A stretch of DNA of 64,000 nucleotides from Elysia crispata. Lineage: Eukaryota > Mollusca > Gastropoda > Plakobranchidae. Positions 1-40,163 of the stretch are shown here, one piece after another (within the stretch, counting starts at the first letter, position 1; each line of letters opens with the position of its first letter). The DNA is taken from positions 124,001 to 188,000 of the forward strand of contig JAWDGP010002572.1 of NCBI GenBank assembly GCA_033675545.1, written 5' to 3'. The notes under the pieces are model-generated. The model searched no databases, was not told the DNA's origin, and was given only the letters and a program-made list of their open reading frames with translations. The translations under genes and the position numbers were made by a program.

Positions 1-852
1 TTTGGTATGCTTTTCATGGTTCAACACTCCTCTCTCCATAAGTACTACAGAGTTTGTTTTAACAATTCATGTATGTAAAAGTGAAAAGTTTGCTCTTTTT
101 TTTTTCTAGATTAGTTGAAATAAAACAGCATAAAGCTAATACACCCAAAGCTTCTAATAAAAAGTGTAATGTAAATAAATTCACAAAATAATATATAACT
201 GTCTATGTTTTTTTTTTCCACCACCAATATCTACGTGTAATTCACAATTCTTATGCATTTCAATCCAAGGGGACAGCTCCAAATGAGAAACTTAATACAA
301 AGCATCTTACAGAGATAGAATGAAAGAGAAAGCATTTGCAAAAGAGGAGACATTGTGTATTTAAGAAGAGAAGGGGAGGAGAACAACTTCTGTCATCTAC
401 TAAGCTGAAAGAAGGCAGAAGTCTCTCACACTTCCTCTGTTGACTCTGCACAAGACCAAAAATAGTTTAAATAATTGTTCTTAGATCTTAACTATTTTTT
501 TTCTTTCTACCCTATCTGATGTAGCTATAAGCTTGTCTTTCACTCCCCAACTCCCTCCCTGTCTCACTCTGCCTCCTCCTCTTTCTCTCTCAAAATTCAT
601 TCTTTATCAATAATAATAGACATTGTGACAATAAAATAATCAATAAGAAGGGTCTGTATTCTTAGAGGATACATGGAGTCAGTTCAGTTTATTTTAAAAC
701 CAACATAACTTTAAAGTGAAATTTCGTACTTAAAATGGGTGGTATACCACATATATGCACCTTTTTCTCAAATCACGTTTTTTTTTACCTACTTTCCATA
801 GAATTTGAATTAAGACGTTTTCACTGTAAATGAGTCCTAGTTCAGTGCCCAC
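1..852. other. PHKB intron sequence, nothing further found
   Basis: AT-rich sequence with several poly-T tracts. I found no segment matching the next PHKB block (after EGPxF) in any minus-strand frame. Confidence 0.5.
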
Positions 853-28752
<27,900 letters not shown>

Positions 28753-29592
28753 TTTCCAAGTGATATCAGGAGCACACTTTCTTTGCCTTTTACTCTGTCA
28801 GACCATATTCAGTTTTGTGTCTTTCTCTCAGGTAGTATCAGTTAAACTTATGTCATCTAAAAGGAACATCACAGCAGAAAATGATATTACGAAAATAAAT
28901 TTGCAAAACACTGTGCAAATCAACTATCTAATGAAACAAATTATTGAACACACTTGCAGCTGGAGGTTTATTCACATCAAAATTAAACGCTACAGATTTT
29001 CTCTGCAGAAATATAAAAATCCAAATGCTCATAGACAAAACACCATCTCTAAATTTTTAATAAGAAAAGTAATGTGAAATAGTGTGACATATATAGCTTA
29101 AATGACAAAACTGATTAGAAGATGATCAAAAGAAAGTTGGAGACCTTTAAATGTAAGTGTCTGAGATGACTGATAAAGAAAGGATGGCAAGTTGGAGTAT
29201 GACAGGAAGATAAATATGTGACTGTGAGGGAGCCAGGGATTTTCAGTCTTGAGTCGATTTTTGAGCATACTAAGCTGTTTCGTTTTCTGAAACAGCAAAC
29301 ATTTCTAAAGAGAATGGTGTTTACAGCTTCTTAAAATTGTTATTAGAAGCTGAGATATTGTCTTTCAAAGATTCAAACATACGAATACCCACTCTAGAAA
29401 ATGGCCTTTAAAGTTTTGGTTCCTTTTTTTTTGTTGTCATTTTTTCACATTCCCACTCACAAAATGACTTTTGTATACCAATTAGCACATGAAATCAAGT
29501 GGAATATGATTGTAAAATAATGAAATGAGTAAACGATCAATATTTATGTCTATTTTTTACATTTTTAAAGGTTTATAGCCTTTTAAAAATCG

Positions 29593-29781
29593 TCAATATC
29601 TGCATAGTAAGCATCGTCTTGGTGTTTGCTTTTCAGTGCAATCACTTTCACTTTCAAGATTGCTTGTGTCAGTATCATCAAAGTCAGCAAAGCCAGCGTC
29701 AGAAGTACTGGGATTTGTCCCAAAATAATCATGAAGATGATCTGCATAGTTCTGGTCTAGTGCATTGTCATCATTGACGCA
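29593..29781 (-). other. Acidic open segment, possible gene remnant or unseen exon
   Basis: A stop-bounded minus-strand frame of 62 codons with unusually protein-like composition, rich in Asp, Ser, Thr and Asn: ALDQNYADHLHDYFGTNPST then DAGFADFDDTDTSNLESESD. There is no in-frame start inside the acidic part. Beyond an AAAAG acceptor-like site near its 3' end, another frame reads DDAYYADIDDF and stops. About 70 bp upstream an ATG opens a frame starting MASNSSRSRSR, in which SRSRSR is coded by a TCTAGA run, but it hits a stop. It may be the N-terminus of a decayed piggyBac-like element or an exon of an unrecognised gene; function unknown. Confidence 0.3.
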
Positions 29782-29833
29782 TTAAATCTATTTAATAAAG
29801 CAACAACCCTGCATCACTCTTCATCAACAGTGT

Positions 29834-29854
29834 CTCTAGATCTAGATCTAGATG
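29834..29854. repeat. (TCTAGA)n hexamer run
   Basis: About 3.5 units of TCTAGA, self-complementary. Confidence 0.9.
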
Positions 29855-30715
29855 AGTTGGACGCCATTGCTCTTGGCCTCACAACCAATCAAAAGTGCTT
29901 AGACAAAACAAAGGCTGTGCTGTCTATTTTAAAACAAATGCAAATAATACGCTTATGGCAAATATAGATCTAAATATATATAATTTACAATGTTTATGAA
30001 TGTTTTCTGTGTGAGATGACAAATTATAAAGACTAGAAGGTTCGTCTTTCGCTCCAAATTGAGAACCGATCAAACAGTTGAAACGGAGGATGCACACTAG
30101 ATTCTATGTTTTAGTATTCATGCCGACAGAGGCAGCCTCACAAAAATACAAACTACACACATTAAACGGTTGTTTTCAAATGTTTTATTCACAGAGCATG
30201 AAGAAAAAAGGTTATAAATTGCAGTTATGAACATAACTCCACATCTATCAAGAATCGATTTTTTTTTCTTTATAATGCTGTTAGTTAAAATCATAGTTGC
30301 GACTTAAGACTGAAAGTCCTCAGCTGCCTCACATATTATGCGAAATTTAAAATGGATAATGACCAAGACGCAAAAGGGACAATGGAATGGGACAAATCCT
30401 GCATTTGTCACATCTTTGTCGTGGCACCTCAACCACGTTAGAGAAAAGGAAAAGACCAAAAAACGCATGGAGGCCATTCTAAGACTAAAAAATTTGGAAG
30501 GATCAAGCAAGAACAGAGAAAGGTGAAAGATGTCTTGTGTACCACACATGCTATGGAGTGAATCTTTAGGTAAAACTATAGCACCCTATATTAAAGCGTG
30601 AGCTATTTTGGTAATCCTAATACATATGTCGACAAGGATTCAAATGTTTATATCCTGTTGTCATAATCCACAGCAAGATTAAATAGTTGGTATGAGGGTG
30701 GTAGTCTTATCATTA

Positions 30716-30907
30716 TTCTGTTATATATGCATTTTGTTTAGATGCAGAAACCAGTATTAGCAATATTAGCAGTAAAGTGACAACAACAGTAATGTTGAAA
30801 AGTCTGGCAGTGGTAACAGAGGTAACTTGAGTACTACTACTAGCATTATCAGTACCTGATACAAAAGGAAAATCTGCGTTTTCCTGATCAGAAGTCATTT
30901 CAAACAT
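30716..30907 (-). CDS. Candidate small membrane protein ORF, 64 codons
   Basis: Single open frame with a Ser/Thr-rich N-terminal part followed by one hydrophobic segment, LFNITVVVTLLLILLILV, and a short polar tail. This layout suggests a single-pass membrane microprotein or a terminal exon of a receptor. No family recognised, and AT-rich DNA readily yields such frames by chance, so evidence is weak. Confidence 0.22.
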
Positions 30908-32185
30908 TAATTCATTTGGTTAGTATTTTGTCTAATGTTCTTTAGACAGGGCAGATTCAATCACTAAATAAAGTATTTTCCTCTCCTGCGAAGCCAGAAT
31001 AGGCTCTGCCACTGCCCTTCCTTCTTCTTTGATCTAAAAGATGGGAAGCCTTGTTTTGGAATTTCATATCTTTAATTTGAAGTTCATGGGTGTTTCTTTC
31101 ATGTTCTCAAGCAAACCTATATAGAGCAATTTAGTAAATAATGTATTATGAAAAGTACCTAATAAAATAGATACAAATGGGAACCCCTTTCATCCACAGG
31201 ATGAATTAGGATCACCTAGGCCACGTGTTCACTAAAACAGGAACAAAATGATCGCAACTTCTTCAAGTCGATTCTTTTTTGTTATGAGTGTCAACCAACG
31301 GACTAGCATTCCATGATTCCAGATATAAAACTAGTTGGTAACTTGGATGGCCTAGATTTCTTTTCTGAGTGAAATTTATAGTCTAAACATGGCAAGATTT
31401 GAAGGTCAAGCCTCCATGCCCCACAATGTGCCCAATCAAAACACTATCTTGTAGCTCAAAAAAAGTCACTAATTTTGTTATTTTTCATCAAAACAAGGTG
31501 AGGTTGTTTGCGCAGAGAGTTTGCTAATTTTGAGGCACTGATAACGTTAATGCAAAGAATTTTTTAAAAACAAAACTAGCCTTTTTTTAAAAACCCACAA
31601 CAGGCTCCTGAATGACCCATCAAAAATAGCCTAATGCAAACGATATTCCACCCGACCTCCCAAATTTTGGCTGCAGTTGTGTCTCTCCGAATTCTCTATA
31701 TCGTTGCTTTCTTTAAAGTAGATCATGTTGTATTTCAACTCTAGATTATTTTGTAAAGTCGGTTCGTTTTGGGTCCGTTCCTTCTGTCACAGTGGACACA
31801 CCTAAATAAAAAAAAACTTGCTCTTTCCGATTTTGCTCTACAACTTCTTATTACGACTCATCCTGTTTTCCTCTTCAATCACTCCCAATCACCATAATTT
31901 GCCTACAAACACTGAATCTAATCACCTTCATACAATCTTCATTTTCCGGAGCATTGCATTCCACTACTTAGATCTAGATCTATTTAAGTATAAATTAAAC
32001 CAGACGCCTTTAGAATAAGAAATCTTGGAAGACCTTCAAACAGTACATGCAAGAAGTGGTGGGGCTAGATCGAGGCGAATTTTGCAAAGGGTGTCTCGGA
32101 AATGTAAGCTGTAGGCATATATTATCATAGACTGGATCGGAATCTAAGACCTGAATGTCTTACATCCAAATCTATCACATAGACC

Positions 32186-32207
32186 TCTAGATCTAGATCT
32201 AGATCTA
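32186..32207. repeat. (TCTAGA)n hexamer run
   Basis: About 3.5 perfect units; one of seven such loci in 29.8-39.7 kb. Confidence 0.9.
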
Positions 32208-32589
32208 CCTAGACCCTAGTGAGATTCGCCCAAAGCTTATCTTTCCAAAGCTTATGGCCTTGACCTTACCCATTGTTGAGAGAAGAATAGATCTAACTCT
32301 CAACACAAGAGAATGGTAGGCCCAGGGCCAGGCCATTCAGAAGTTTTCGGAAGTTGTTTTCCGATCCAGGGAACGAACCGCGCTAGCTTAGTTCACACAC
32401 AGCCAACTGATTGAAAGCAATCATTCATAATTGTAGCTTTTGATCTAGGGAAGGAAATTAATTTGAGAAAATCAATCTTTTCCGTATCTGAACCTTGCCT
32501 TCTCAGGACATGGCTGAATTAGATCTCTAGAATCTAGACTTAAAGTTTCGAAAGTTTTCCTTTTCTTTGGCGTATGAATTAGCCTAGGT

Positions 32590-32637
32590 TTAGATTTAGA
32601 TCTAGATCTAGATCTAGAATCTAGATCTAGATTCTAG
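32590..32637. repeat. (TCTAGA)n hexamer run, longest copy
   Basis: About 48 bp of TAGATC/TCTAGA units with one-base interruptions; able to form hairpins because the unit is palindromic. Confidence 0.92.
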
Positions 32638-33434
32638 AACGTTAAATCGAAATTTTAGAGAGAAGATACATTCTGGATCTTCATATTCTCAAATCCCCTT
32701 TTCTGAGGTATTTTGAGGCCCTCATTTTCATCGAGTTGAAACGTCTGTTTATCTTTTCTCAAGAATGATGACATATAGCCTAGTGCATATTACATTAATT
32801 AAATATTTTAAATTAATTTAAAGACATATTGAAAGGGAACGAGGTTTAACTTAGAAATTAAAACTGGAAACAAATGTCATCCTTAATTTGAATTTTGATT
32901 ATAAAACATTTGGCCCAATGCATGTTTTTTTCCTGGCTCATAAATTTCATTTTACCTACCCTTTTTTATATGTTTTTGTTTGTCTTTCATTTCAAGGTTA
33001 TCATTCAGATTCAATTCATGAATAATAGTTTATTATTTCCTTCTTTTTCATTTAACAGGCTTGTTCGACATTAAAGCTTTAGAAATTATCGTGGTCACCT
33101 TTAACTTTTTATGCCAATTTAAGAATGTGCCTATGTATGTTTTTTAAAAGTTCGGTGTTTTAATGAGAAAATACAATGAAAAGTAAATCAATGTGATTAA
33201 AAATTATAACAAAAAAATTTCACACAAATGAGGAGGACAATAAAAGTGCATGCTAGTTTTTCAAAAGTTTTTTTTTTCTAATGTGAAGGACACTTCTGTC
33301 AAAATTTAAAACTGTGAGAAGAAATTAGGAACTGACTATAAAATTTAGCTTGGAAGGAAAAAATTTGGCAGGTTTGAAACTATTCTCTACATAAAGAGGT
33401 TGCTTTCTTTTCCACACAGATCAGATGAATCACA

Positions 33435-33640
33435 ATGGCTCAGTGTGAGAAGGTTGAACTGCAAAAAAGCAGTTTTTCAATACAATCGCCAGCCAGATAT
33501 TACATTAAATTTCAAAAAATGCCATATGAAGAAGATCTTTTCCATGAGTTCAAAGGTCACAAAAGCCTTAGTACAGATCAACTACCAAAATGGACTCAAG
33601 CTTCGAAATGGGAGAGGGCAAGCAGGAAGGCCGTCTCCAG
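33435..33640 (+). CDS. Schlafen-like gene, coding exon 1
   Basis: Residues 1-69 with the conserved EFKGH motif and DQLPKWT. The donor is AG/GTCGGT; the frame would stop 14 bases later if unspliced. Confidence 0.78.
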
Positions 33641-36600
33641 GTCGGTCGACTAATTTAGCAATTTATGATTAACCAACCAACAGTTCTTGAAGGCTTTCTT
33701 TTAACAGAGGTTTAGATAAAAGATAAGTGGCTCTATCCAAAAGCAGGCATTATAGTGTCTGTATTAATGTAATAAATCAGTAAATCTGATAAAACCTATG
33801 TCTTGGAATAATTGAAAATAGTTATTACATTAGATGAACTGAATTTGTTAAGGGAAAAAAATGCAATGCTATTCTACTATTTAATAATTTTTGTTAAGAC
33901 TAACTTGAAGTTGATGTACAACTTGCTCTGAAACAAACATGTTGTAAGGCGTATGATTTTGTTAGGTGGCTATTAGTTTTGTAGTGTAAAAAAATGTATA
34001 GCAGATATTTTGGGTATACAACTTATTTTTATAGAAAGTATCAAGACTAGCTCAGCTCTGATGACCTAATTTCAAGCCTACTTTACGTGCCAGGAGGACA
34101 AGAGACTGAACATCTTGTATCATGTTTCACAGGCCGAATCGTGCATGTGCACATCCAAATAGAGATCATTGGGATAACATCAGCTTGTTTTGGTCAAAGC
34201 CAGAAAAATCTTCACATTTAATGCTATGTAACAAATTTCAATTTCAGTGTAAATTGTTAATTTCAATATTCATTAAATTTGGAGAGAATAAATGAATTCA
34301 ACGTGTGTACCAGTAAATATTAAACATTTATAAAGCTCTGTGGAGACCATAATACGGCCAGAGGAGACCCTGACTCAAAATGAAATGTTGCACCTTGAAG
34401 AATCACAGCATTAAAGTTTGCTGTTTCTACTGGTTACATCAAAAATATTCATTTAAATCATATTGTTATTAGTTGCACTGCAGGCATAATTAGTTATTGA
34501 AAGAAAATACCACTTGCCAGTAAAGTAGTATAGAAATTATTGAGGGTGATAAAGATCACAACCAGCATACTGGGCTCTAGATCACACACACTGTAAGGCG
34601 ACTTATTGAAATGTATATATATATATATATTTCGCTAATGTTTCATATGAGGGCTGTTAGGATGTTAATTGTGAAAGTTGAAATTCTAATCAGAGAAGTC
34701 TCTTACATGATCATTAAATGTTAATACAGCTAAATTCAAAGCACATCTTGTCAAGGGCAATAAGTCATCAATCAATCAATCAGGACTTTCCTCTTTAGGG
34801 TATGCCCTCATGACCTTCCACGCATATTTATCCCTTGTGTCTTTCAGTACATCTGAATTCATATAGTATCCAAAGAGGAGTTATTTTCAACTTATAATTT
34901 TATTAAGCCATTCAAAAACTTTGAGCCTTATCTTATGAACCCTTGATACATTTTATTTTTCACAGATTAACTGAAAACTTATAAACCTCCAACATCCAAT
35001 ATTTTGTTTCCCCTTACTTAACTCAGATCTGCTTAAACTGCTGTAAAGTTCAATGAATGCATAAGTAAGTTGTAAGTTTTTGTAGGAAATTGACTCAACT
35101 GGTTCATATCAATCGCTTAGGACCTGTTGCTGTAATCTCATATGCCAGTTTTGATTGTTTTATTAATGTTAAAAGTAATTTGACGTAACGTTATTTAATT
35201 CAGTACTGCTTGATAAAAGCTTTCCAGCTGTTTGAGATTAACAAGTGAACCCTTGAAATATATTACAGGCAACAGAACTGATTTGCTTCAAGGAGAATCA
35301 ACATGTTCAGTGATGATTGGATAATTTAGCTACATGCATTTTTTAGTAATTTCACTTTAGTTGAGTACAAGAGGAAAGATCAAATCGTTAATATTTCTCG
35401 GTAAAGTTAAATCTAGGATCTCATTTGTAAAGATTATTGCTTGCGACTTTCCTAATCGGAATTCAGATGAAAATAGAAAGTAGATATCTACACATGATTT
35501 CTCATTTTTTAATTATTTTTTTTTAGTGTTAAAAAATAAAGCAGTTCCTAAAAATATTCAGCAACAGTCTCCTATCATTTGCAAGTGAATAATATGTAAG
35601 ATGTTTTATTCCAGGAATCTTTGTGGTTTTCTCAACACTGGTCTGGGTGGTACTGTTTACTGTGGTGTTCTCGATGACGGAAATGTTATTGGTCTAAAAA
35701 TGACCCAGTACCAGGTGAGTGTTCTCGGAATGAGATCAGATGAAATTTTGTGTACAAGATGGTGATTGCTAGATGAAGCCTATCTTCTCTTAAATATTTT
35801 GAGGCTTTCTTCAGGCTGAGCGAAATTGAGAAATATTATAGAGGAACCAAACTCATATATGCATGTGAAGTCGGTAACCTGATAAGCTAAGGCATGGTTT
35901 AGGGCATCTGAGAGCTTTACAAAGCACTGATACATAAGTTTGTACATTCTCTATTCTTAATGACCACATTATGAAAAAGTAGGATCTCTTTTCCTGCAGG
36001 GTGAGTTAAAAATCATCTGTTCTTATTTTTAACTGAAGAATAAGATTTAAATAGGTTTTTTTTATACATTTGAGAAAAATTTTTAGATATATGAAACATT
36101 TTGCAGAGTTTCGAAGAGTAACAGTACATTTAAGTTCTACTCTTTCTCCCTCCCTGTAATGGACCGCATAAGAAAGATCATGTTGTGAAGAGCTTGAATG
36201 ATCTGATGTCCAGGTACTCGCCACCCGTACCCAGGCACAGGTACAGAATCCAGTTTGTTCCTGTTTTATCGTCTGACATGTCAGAGAAAGACAGGGAAGA
36301 GCTAGCTAATGTTGACACAAGGTCGGTGCAAATCTTGAGCTTTTAAAATAGGAACCAGCATCTTTATTTTAACAACATTTATAAAGAAACAAGTGACTGG
36401 CAGCAGTTTGAGTGTCAATTAGCAAATATCAATACAAATTATTGTTACATAAATATGGTAATCAGTAGGAAAGGAAGTTACGTTTGACATGAACAAAATT
36501 AATCTAGTGCCAGTCCTGTAAAGAAGACATGCGCACCAATTTGGATAAAACTCAATACCTCTTTATAGCTTTTTTTCAAAACTTGGTTCTATATATCATA

Positions 36601-37971
36601 TCTGTTGTGAAGTTTTCTTGGAAAATCCATTGTAGCCACATAGAGCAGATCTTGATTGTCAGCTTTTCCTTCTACCTAGAACATTTCTTGTGGCACGCAA
36701 ATCTCTGCCAGACCAGTCAATTTGATTTTATTCGATTAGATGTTTGATTTCTCATTGTATCTAGTGAGTTCAATTCGACTTGTAAGCATTTTTAAATGCC
36801 ATAGCAATAATGCACAAAGCATGGAAAGGCATGCTATAAGAGATTTTGCCATTGGTTTATTATTAGACATGTTTCTCAGATGGAAGTCATTGTAGTCCAA
36901 TGATTGCCACAGACAAAACATGCATGCTATGATATCAACTGTTGCCCCCAACCCCCTCTCAAAAAAAAAAGATTCCCATTTTTTAAAGCATTTTGAATAA
37001 GGTTAGGATGCTTGGGCTCTATCTGAATCAATTTTAAATCACAATACTTTCAAGACATACAGCAGACCTGTTTTCAGAGCTTTCACCTCTGAGATGTTTG
37101 TAAGAGTTATCATTTATCAGTACAACAAAAGCTTGAATTTCTTCCATGAATATCTTGTTATCTGAACTCACACAGACTTTTAACAATTTTTTGTAAAACT
37201 TTTATTTTTGTTGGATTTCCATGAGTCACAGGGCTTAGTCCTTTAGCTAATTCATGTCTTTAGGCTGATATTATTAACAAATATAATTTTTTACATCATG
37301 CATGACAGAATCATCTTATATATGGTTCAAACAATCCTCTGCTTATTTTGTATCACATTAAGAGCAAAGGAAAGAAAAAAAAAACAACCTTTAATGCTTG
37401 CTTCAACATTAAGCTTTGTACTTTGTGAATGGCATTTTAGTTATTGCAACAAAAATGAAACAAACCTTAATGGCTTTGATCAGAGGATCTGGTTCTAAAT
37501 CATGAAATAAGATACAAAAAAAACCTGCTGTTCCCCCTCCAGAGACCTTGTAGATGCAGAGGAGCGTAAAACGGAGCACTTGCTGAGGACTGCACACTAC
37601 TGCTGGTGTGATAAAGATGCTAAAGTCCAGTACGCAAATGTAAGAAATCACTGGTACTTCGCTCTAAACTCTAAGTCCAAAAGACAAGCAGTTTTTGCAA
37701 GACTTGAAACAAAACAAAATGAAAAAAGTGAAATGTATGTTATGTATATGACCCCTTGCCAAATAAGGCATATCTGTATATGTCACTGCAGTACTTGAGC
37801 CATAGCGTTATGTCTAAACTTTGGTTCTATCTATATATTTGGCACGTTTATTAAAATGTAAATAATCAACGGACATGCAAAATTTTATTTTGATTGATCA
37901 ATTGGTTTTTATTTTACAGGCTTCCAAACTATGAAATCGATACTAAAATCGACCGTGAAAATCTATCATGA
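33435..37971 (+). CDS. Schlafen-family AlbA_2-domain protein, complete, 232 aa
   Basis: Five exons (33435-33640, 35615-35714, 36173-36321, 37543-37734, 37920-37971) join in phase to 699 bases, 232 residues plus TGA. The product resembles the schlafen AlbA_2 (divergent AAA-4/AlbA) domain, a nucleic-acid-associated fold: an EEDLFHEFKGHKSLS stretch near residues 32-46, then LCGFLNTGLGGTVYCGVLDD and GNVIGLKMTQYQ, matching the family's glycine-rich GGT(I/V)xxGVxDxGxVxG core, then LMSRYSPPVP and YRIQFVPVL. Vertebrate schlafens carry this fold as part of larger proteins; here it stands alone. ATG at 33435 has A at -3 and G at +4; a weak 7-codon upstream frame starting at 33425 overlaps it. The exon begins after an acceptor at 33418-33419, so a 5' UTR exon lies upstream. 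A TGAAATAAA overlap places a poly(A) signal at the stop. Confidence 0.8.
33641..35614. other. Schlafen-like gene intron 1
   Basis: AT-rich intron with an (AT)n run near 34614-34631 and a (CAAT)n run near 34769-34782. No gene recognised. Confidence 0.4.
35615..35714 (+). CDS. Schlafen-like gene, exon 2 (glycine-rich core)
   Basis: Residues 69-102, GFLNTGLGGTVYCGVLDDGN and VIGLKMTQYQ. Acceptor TTTTATTCCAG, donor GTGAGT. Strongest evidence for the family. Confidence 0.85.
36173..36321 (+). CDS. Schlafen-like gene, exon 3
   Basis: Residues 103-152: KDHVVKSLNDLMSRYSPPVP and RYRIQFVPVL, then an acidic helix. The acceptor is GCATAAG, chosen because it restores phase 0. Confidence 0.75.
36322..37542. 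other. Schlafen-like gene intron 3
   Basis: AT-rich; open frames at 36529-36747 (plus) and 36736-36951 (minus) show no recognisable domain. Confidence 0.4.
37543..37734 (+). CDS. Schlafen-like gene, exon 4
   Basis: Residues 152-216: TEHLLRTAHYCWCDKDAKVQ and NHWYFALNSKSKRQAVFARL. I use the donor GTATGT at 37735 because it keeps frame with the last exon; an earlier donor (GTAAGA, 37638) would give a stop four codons into exon 5. Confidence 0.68.
37920..37971 (+). CDS. Schlafen-like gene, exon 5 (stop)
   Basis: Residues 216-232, LPNYEIDTKIDRENLS, then TGA. Acceptor ATTTTACAG. Confidence 0.7.
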
Positions 37972-37977
37972 AATAAA
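37972..37977 (+). terminator. Poly(A) signal AATAAA of schlafen-like gene
   Basis: AATAAA overlaps the stop codon region (TGAAATAAA). This implies a very short 3' UTR if used; no other AATAAA was noted before the next gene starts. Confidence 0.45.
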
Positions 37978-38499
37978 CCTTACAGGAAACTGCACTCCAA
38001 TATCATTTTAAGAAGGCTTCAAAGGTTACTTTTCTCTCCTGAGACATTGGAAGGAGTGTAGCCATGGGTTCCAATGCTTTTTTACTGAAAAAAATTGTTG
38101 ATTATGTCTTACGGGTGTTTTAAAAATTCCTAACTTAACAGAAGATTTTCCCGTCAAGTACACGTAAGTGTTTGAATCTGTCAAAATCTAATACATGTCT
38201 AAGAAACTAGCTCTTTTTTTTTTAAACCATGGCGGGGAATTCAGTTGGGTTGAAAAATAATCTTAAAGCCCCTAAAAATAAGTGGACGGGGGTTGAGTCT
38301 AGTCTTATTATCGCCAAAGTGCATTTTCATGTCAAAAACCGTGACGAAAGTTATGTGAAAAAAAACAAAGCGGACAAAATATTAACAACCTCATTTTTTA
38401 AATTACAAATTCTCTGGATATTTCCTAATTTTAAGATTTCAAAGTTATTTAAAAAAAGACAAAAGTTGTTTTGAACGTCCGTTCGCCTTGTCGGATATT

Positions 38500-38592
38500 A
38501 CTTTCGAAAAAAGATCTCGCAAGACACGATGACCTTTCAAAGCATTTTTCGCATAACATGGCATTCAAAGTCTCTCAAATCTATCTTCACAG
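38500..38592 (+). other. Possible non-coding first exon of the small gene
   Basis: A strong donor (CTTCACAG/GTGAGT) at 38592/38593 follows GC-richer sequence and precedes exon 40164-40229, which starts exactly at its ATG. The upstream ATG at 38529 would run out of frame into that exon, so I treat this as 5' UTR. The 5' boundary is arbitrary. Confidence 0.3.
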
Positions 38593-39127
38593 GTGAGTTC
38601 TGTTTAACGATAGTTTTTTATTTTGCTACGACTTCTATTCTCTTTTCATTACATTAACTTGTTTTTGGATAACTTACTAAAGAGTCAAGGAATTGACTAT
38701 ACTGTCATGGCGTCTCACTCGTCATATTTGTGTAAGTTACTTGGAAAATGTAAAAATGTAGGTCTAGATAATTCATCTCAATTATCTGCATAGTCGTATT
38801 CTTTGTAACTTGAAAAGTATTAATATAAATTTTCGGTTTTTCGTAATGTTCTCACAAATATTAGGATCTTCTCTCACTTAACACGATTTGACAAGATTGT
38901 TTTCATGTCAAACCATATTTTTCGGAAAAGTTACGAAAAGGTTCAGATTAAAGAAAAGTCATGGCTTTTTTAAGAAGTGTAGACAATAAAGCTAGAACAG
39001 TTCTCCTAACCTTTTGAAATTTATATTTAGTTTTAGAGCCAACATGTTTGTGCATTTATTAGAGCTGTGAGATAACTTTTACAAAATTGAACAGGAATAA
39101 CTTCTTTGTCAATTTGTGTAAGTTTGG

Positions 39128-39148
39128 TAGATCTAGATCTAGATCTAG
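39128..39148. repeat. (TCTAGA)n hexamer run
   Basis: About 3.5 units in intron 1 of the small gene at 38.5-48.9 kb. Shorter runs lie at 31969-31982, 39363-39377 and 39638-39654. Confidence 0.9.
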
Positions 39149-40163
39149 TTTTTGGAGAAGTGCAGGAAACCTGCATTTTTCATTTTGTTTTTTTTTTTTT
39201 GAAAAGTTCTATGAATGATACTATGTGGATTTTATATCTACACATGTTACAGTAGTCAAAGGTTTAAAGAGAATATGCTGACAAACTTTCCAAGGATTGC
39301 TACAGGAAATTGTTTTCTTTGAAACTGATTTGGCTAAATTAAGCAAAATGAAAATTATAAATATCTAGATCTAGATCATAATGCAAAATCCATATAGGAG
39401 AAAATTGTATCAGTTTATGACAGGAAAGAATTTGTTTTTAACTCATTCAAGGGTAAGATTGTGCAAAAAATAAAGAGGCAGGAAAATGTGCTTGTCTTTT
39501 TGTGTAAGTGAACCAATTCCAAGAATAGTAAATAAATTATTATATTTTCTCTCCTGCTTCATTTTTATAAAGTGTGCCAAAACAGCAACTTAATTTTAAT
39601 ATTTAAATATTGATAACTTAAAGAAGGTTTTCAACAATCTAGATCTAGATCTAGGTGCAAACTTTCAAAGGATTTAATCTATAGAGCACTGTTTTTATCA
39701 TGTCAGATAGCCACCATTTCTGAAAGTAGTGCAAGTTCCTATTTATGGAAATTAAGTTATTATTTTCAAATAATTATTATATCTTAAAGTTTATTATATT
39801 AGTTGTTGGAATTAAACAGTGAGAGATTTGTAATGTTTTAAGTACCACTATAGGGAGATATTTCCTTAAGTTTTTGGAAAACTGTTTGGGAGTAGTGGTC
39901 CAGTAGTAATGCTTATTTCACAGTCTAGTTTTGATTTCTATGGATAGAATGAAATGCTTTTTATAAATTTAATAAAAATCCACACACCGGATACTGTTTG
40001 TTGTTAACATTAAACCATTCATACTGTTTCACAAGATGAAATCTATGCAGCTACCTCTTAATTGGACAATATGTTTAATAATAATGGTTTTATCACTCAG
40101 GACAACTTTTACCAAAGTAGAAGGAGAATTTGAACAATTTTGTTTTATTTTTGTATTATCCAG

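Larger units (their letters stand above)
28753..33419. other. Intergenic region between divergent PHKB and schlafen-like genes
   Basis: The two genes are transcribed away from this 4.7 kb segment, so both promoters should lie in it or in unseen 5' UTR introns. I see no unambiguous TATA or initiator element. It contains four of the window's seven TAGATC hexamer runs and two small open frames listed separately. Confidence 0.5.
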
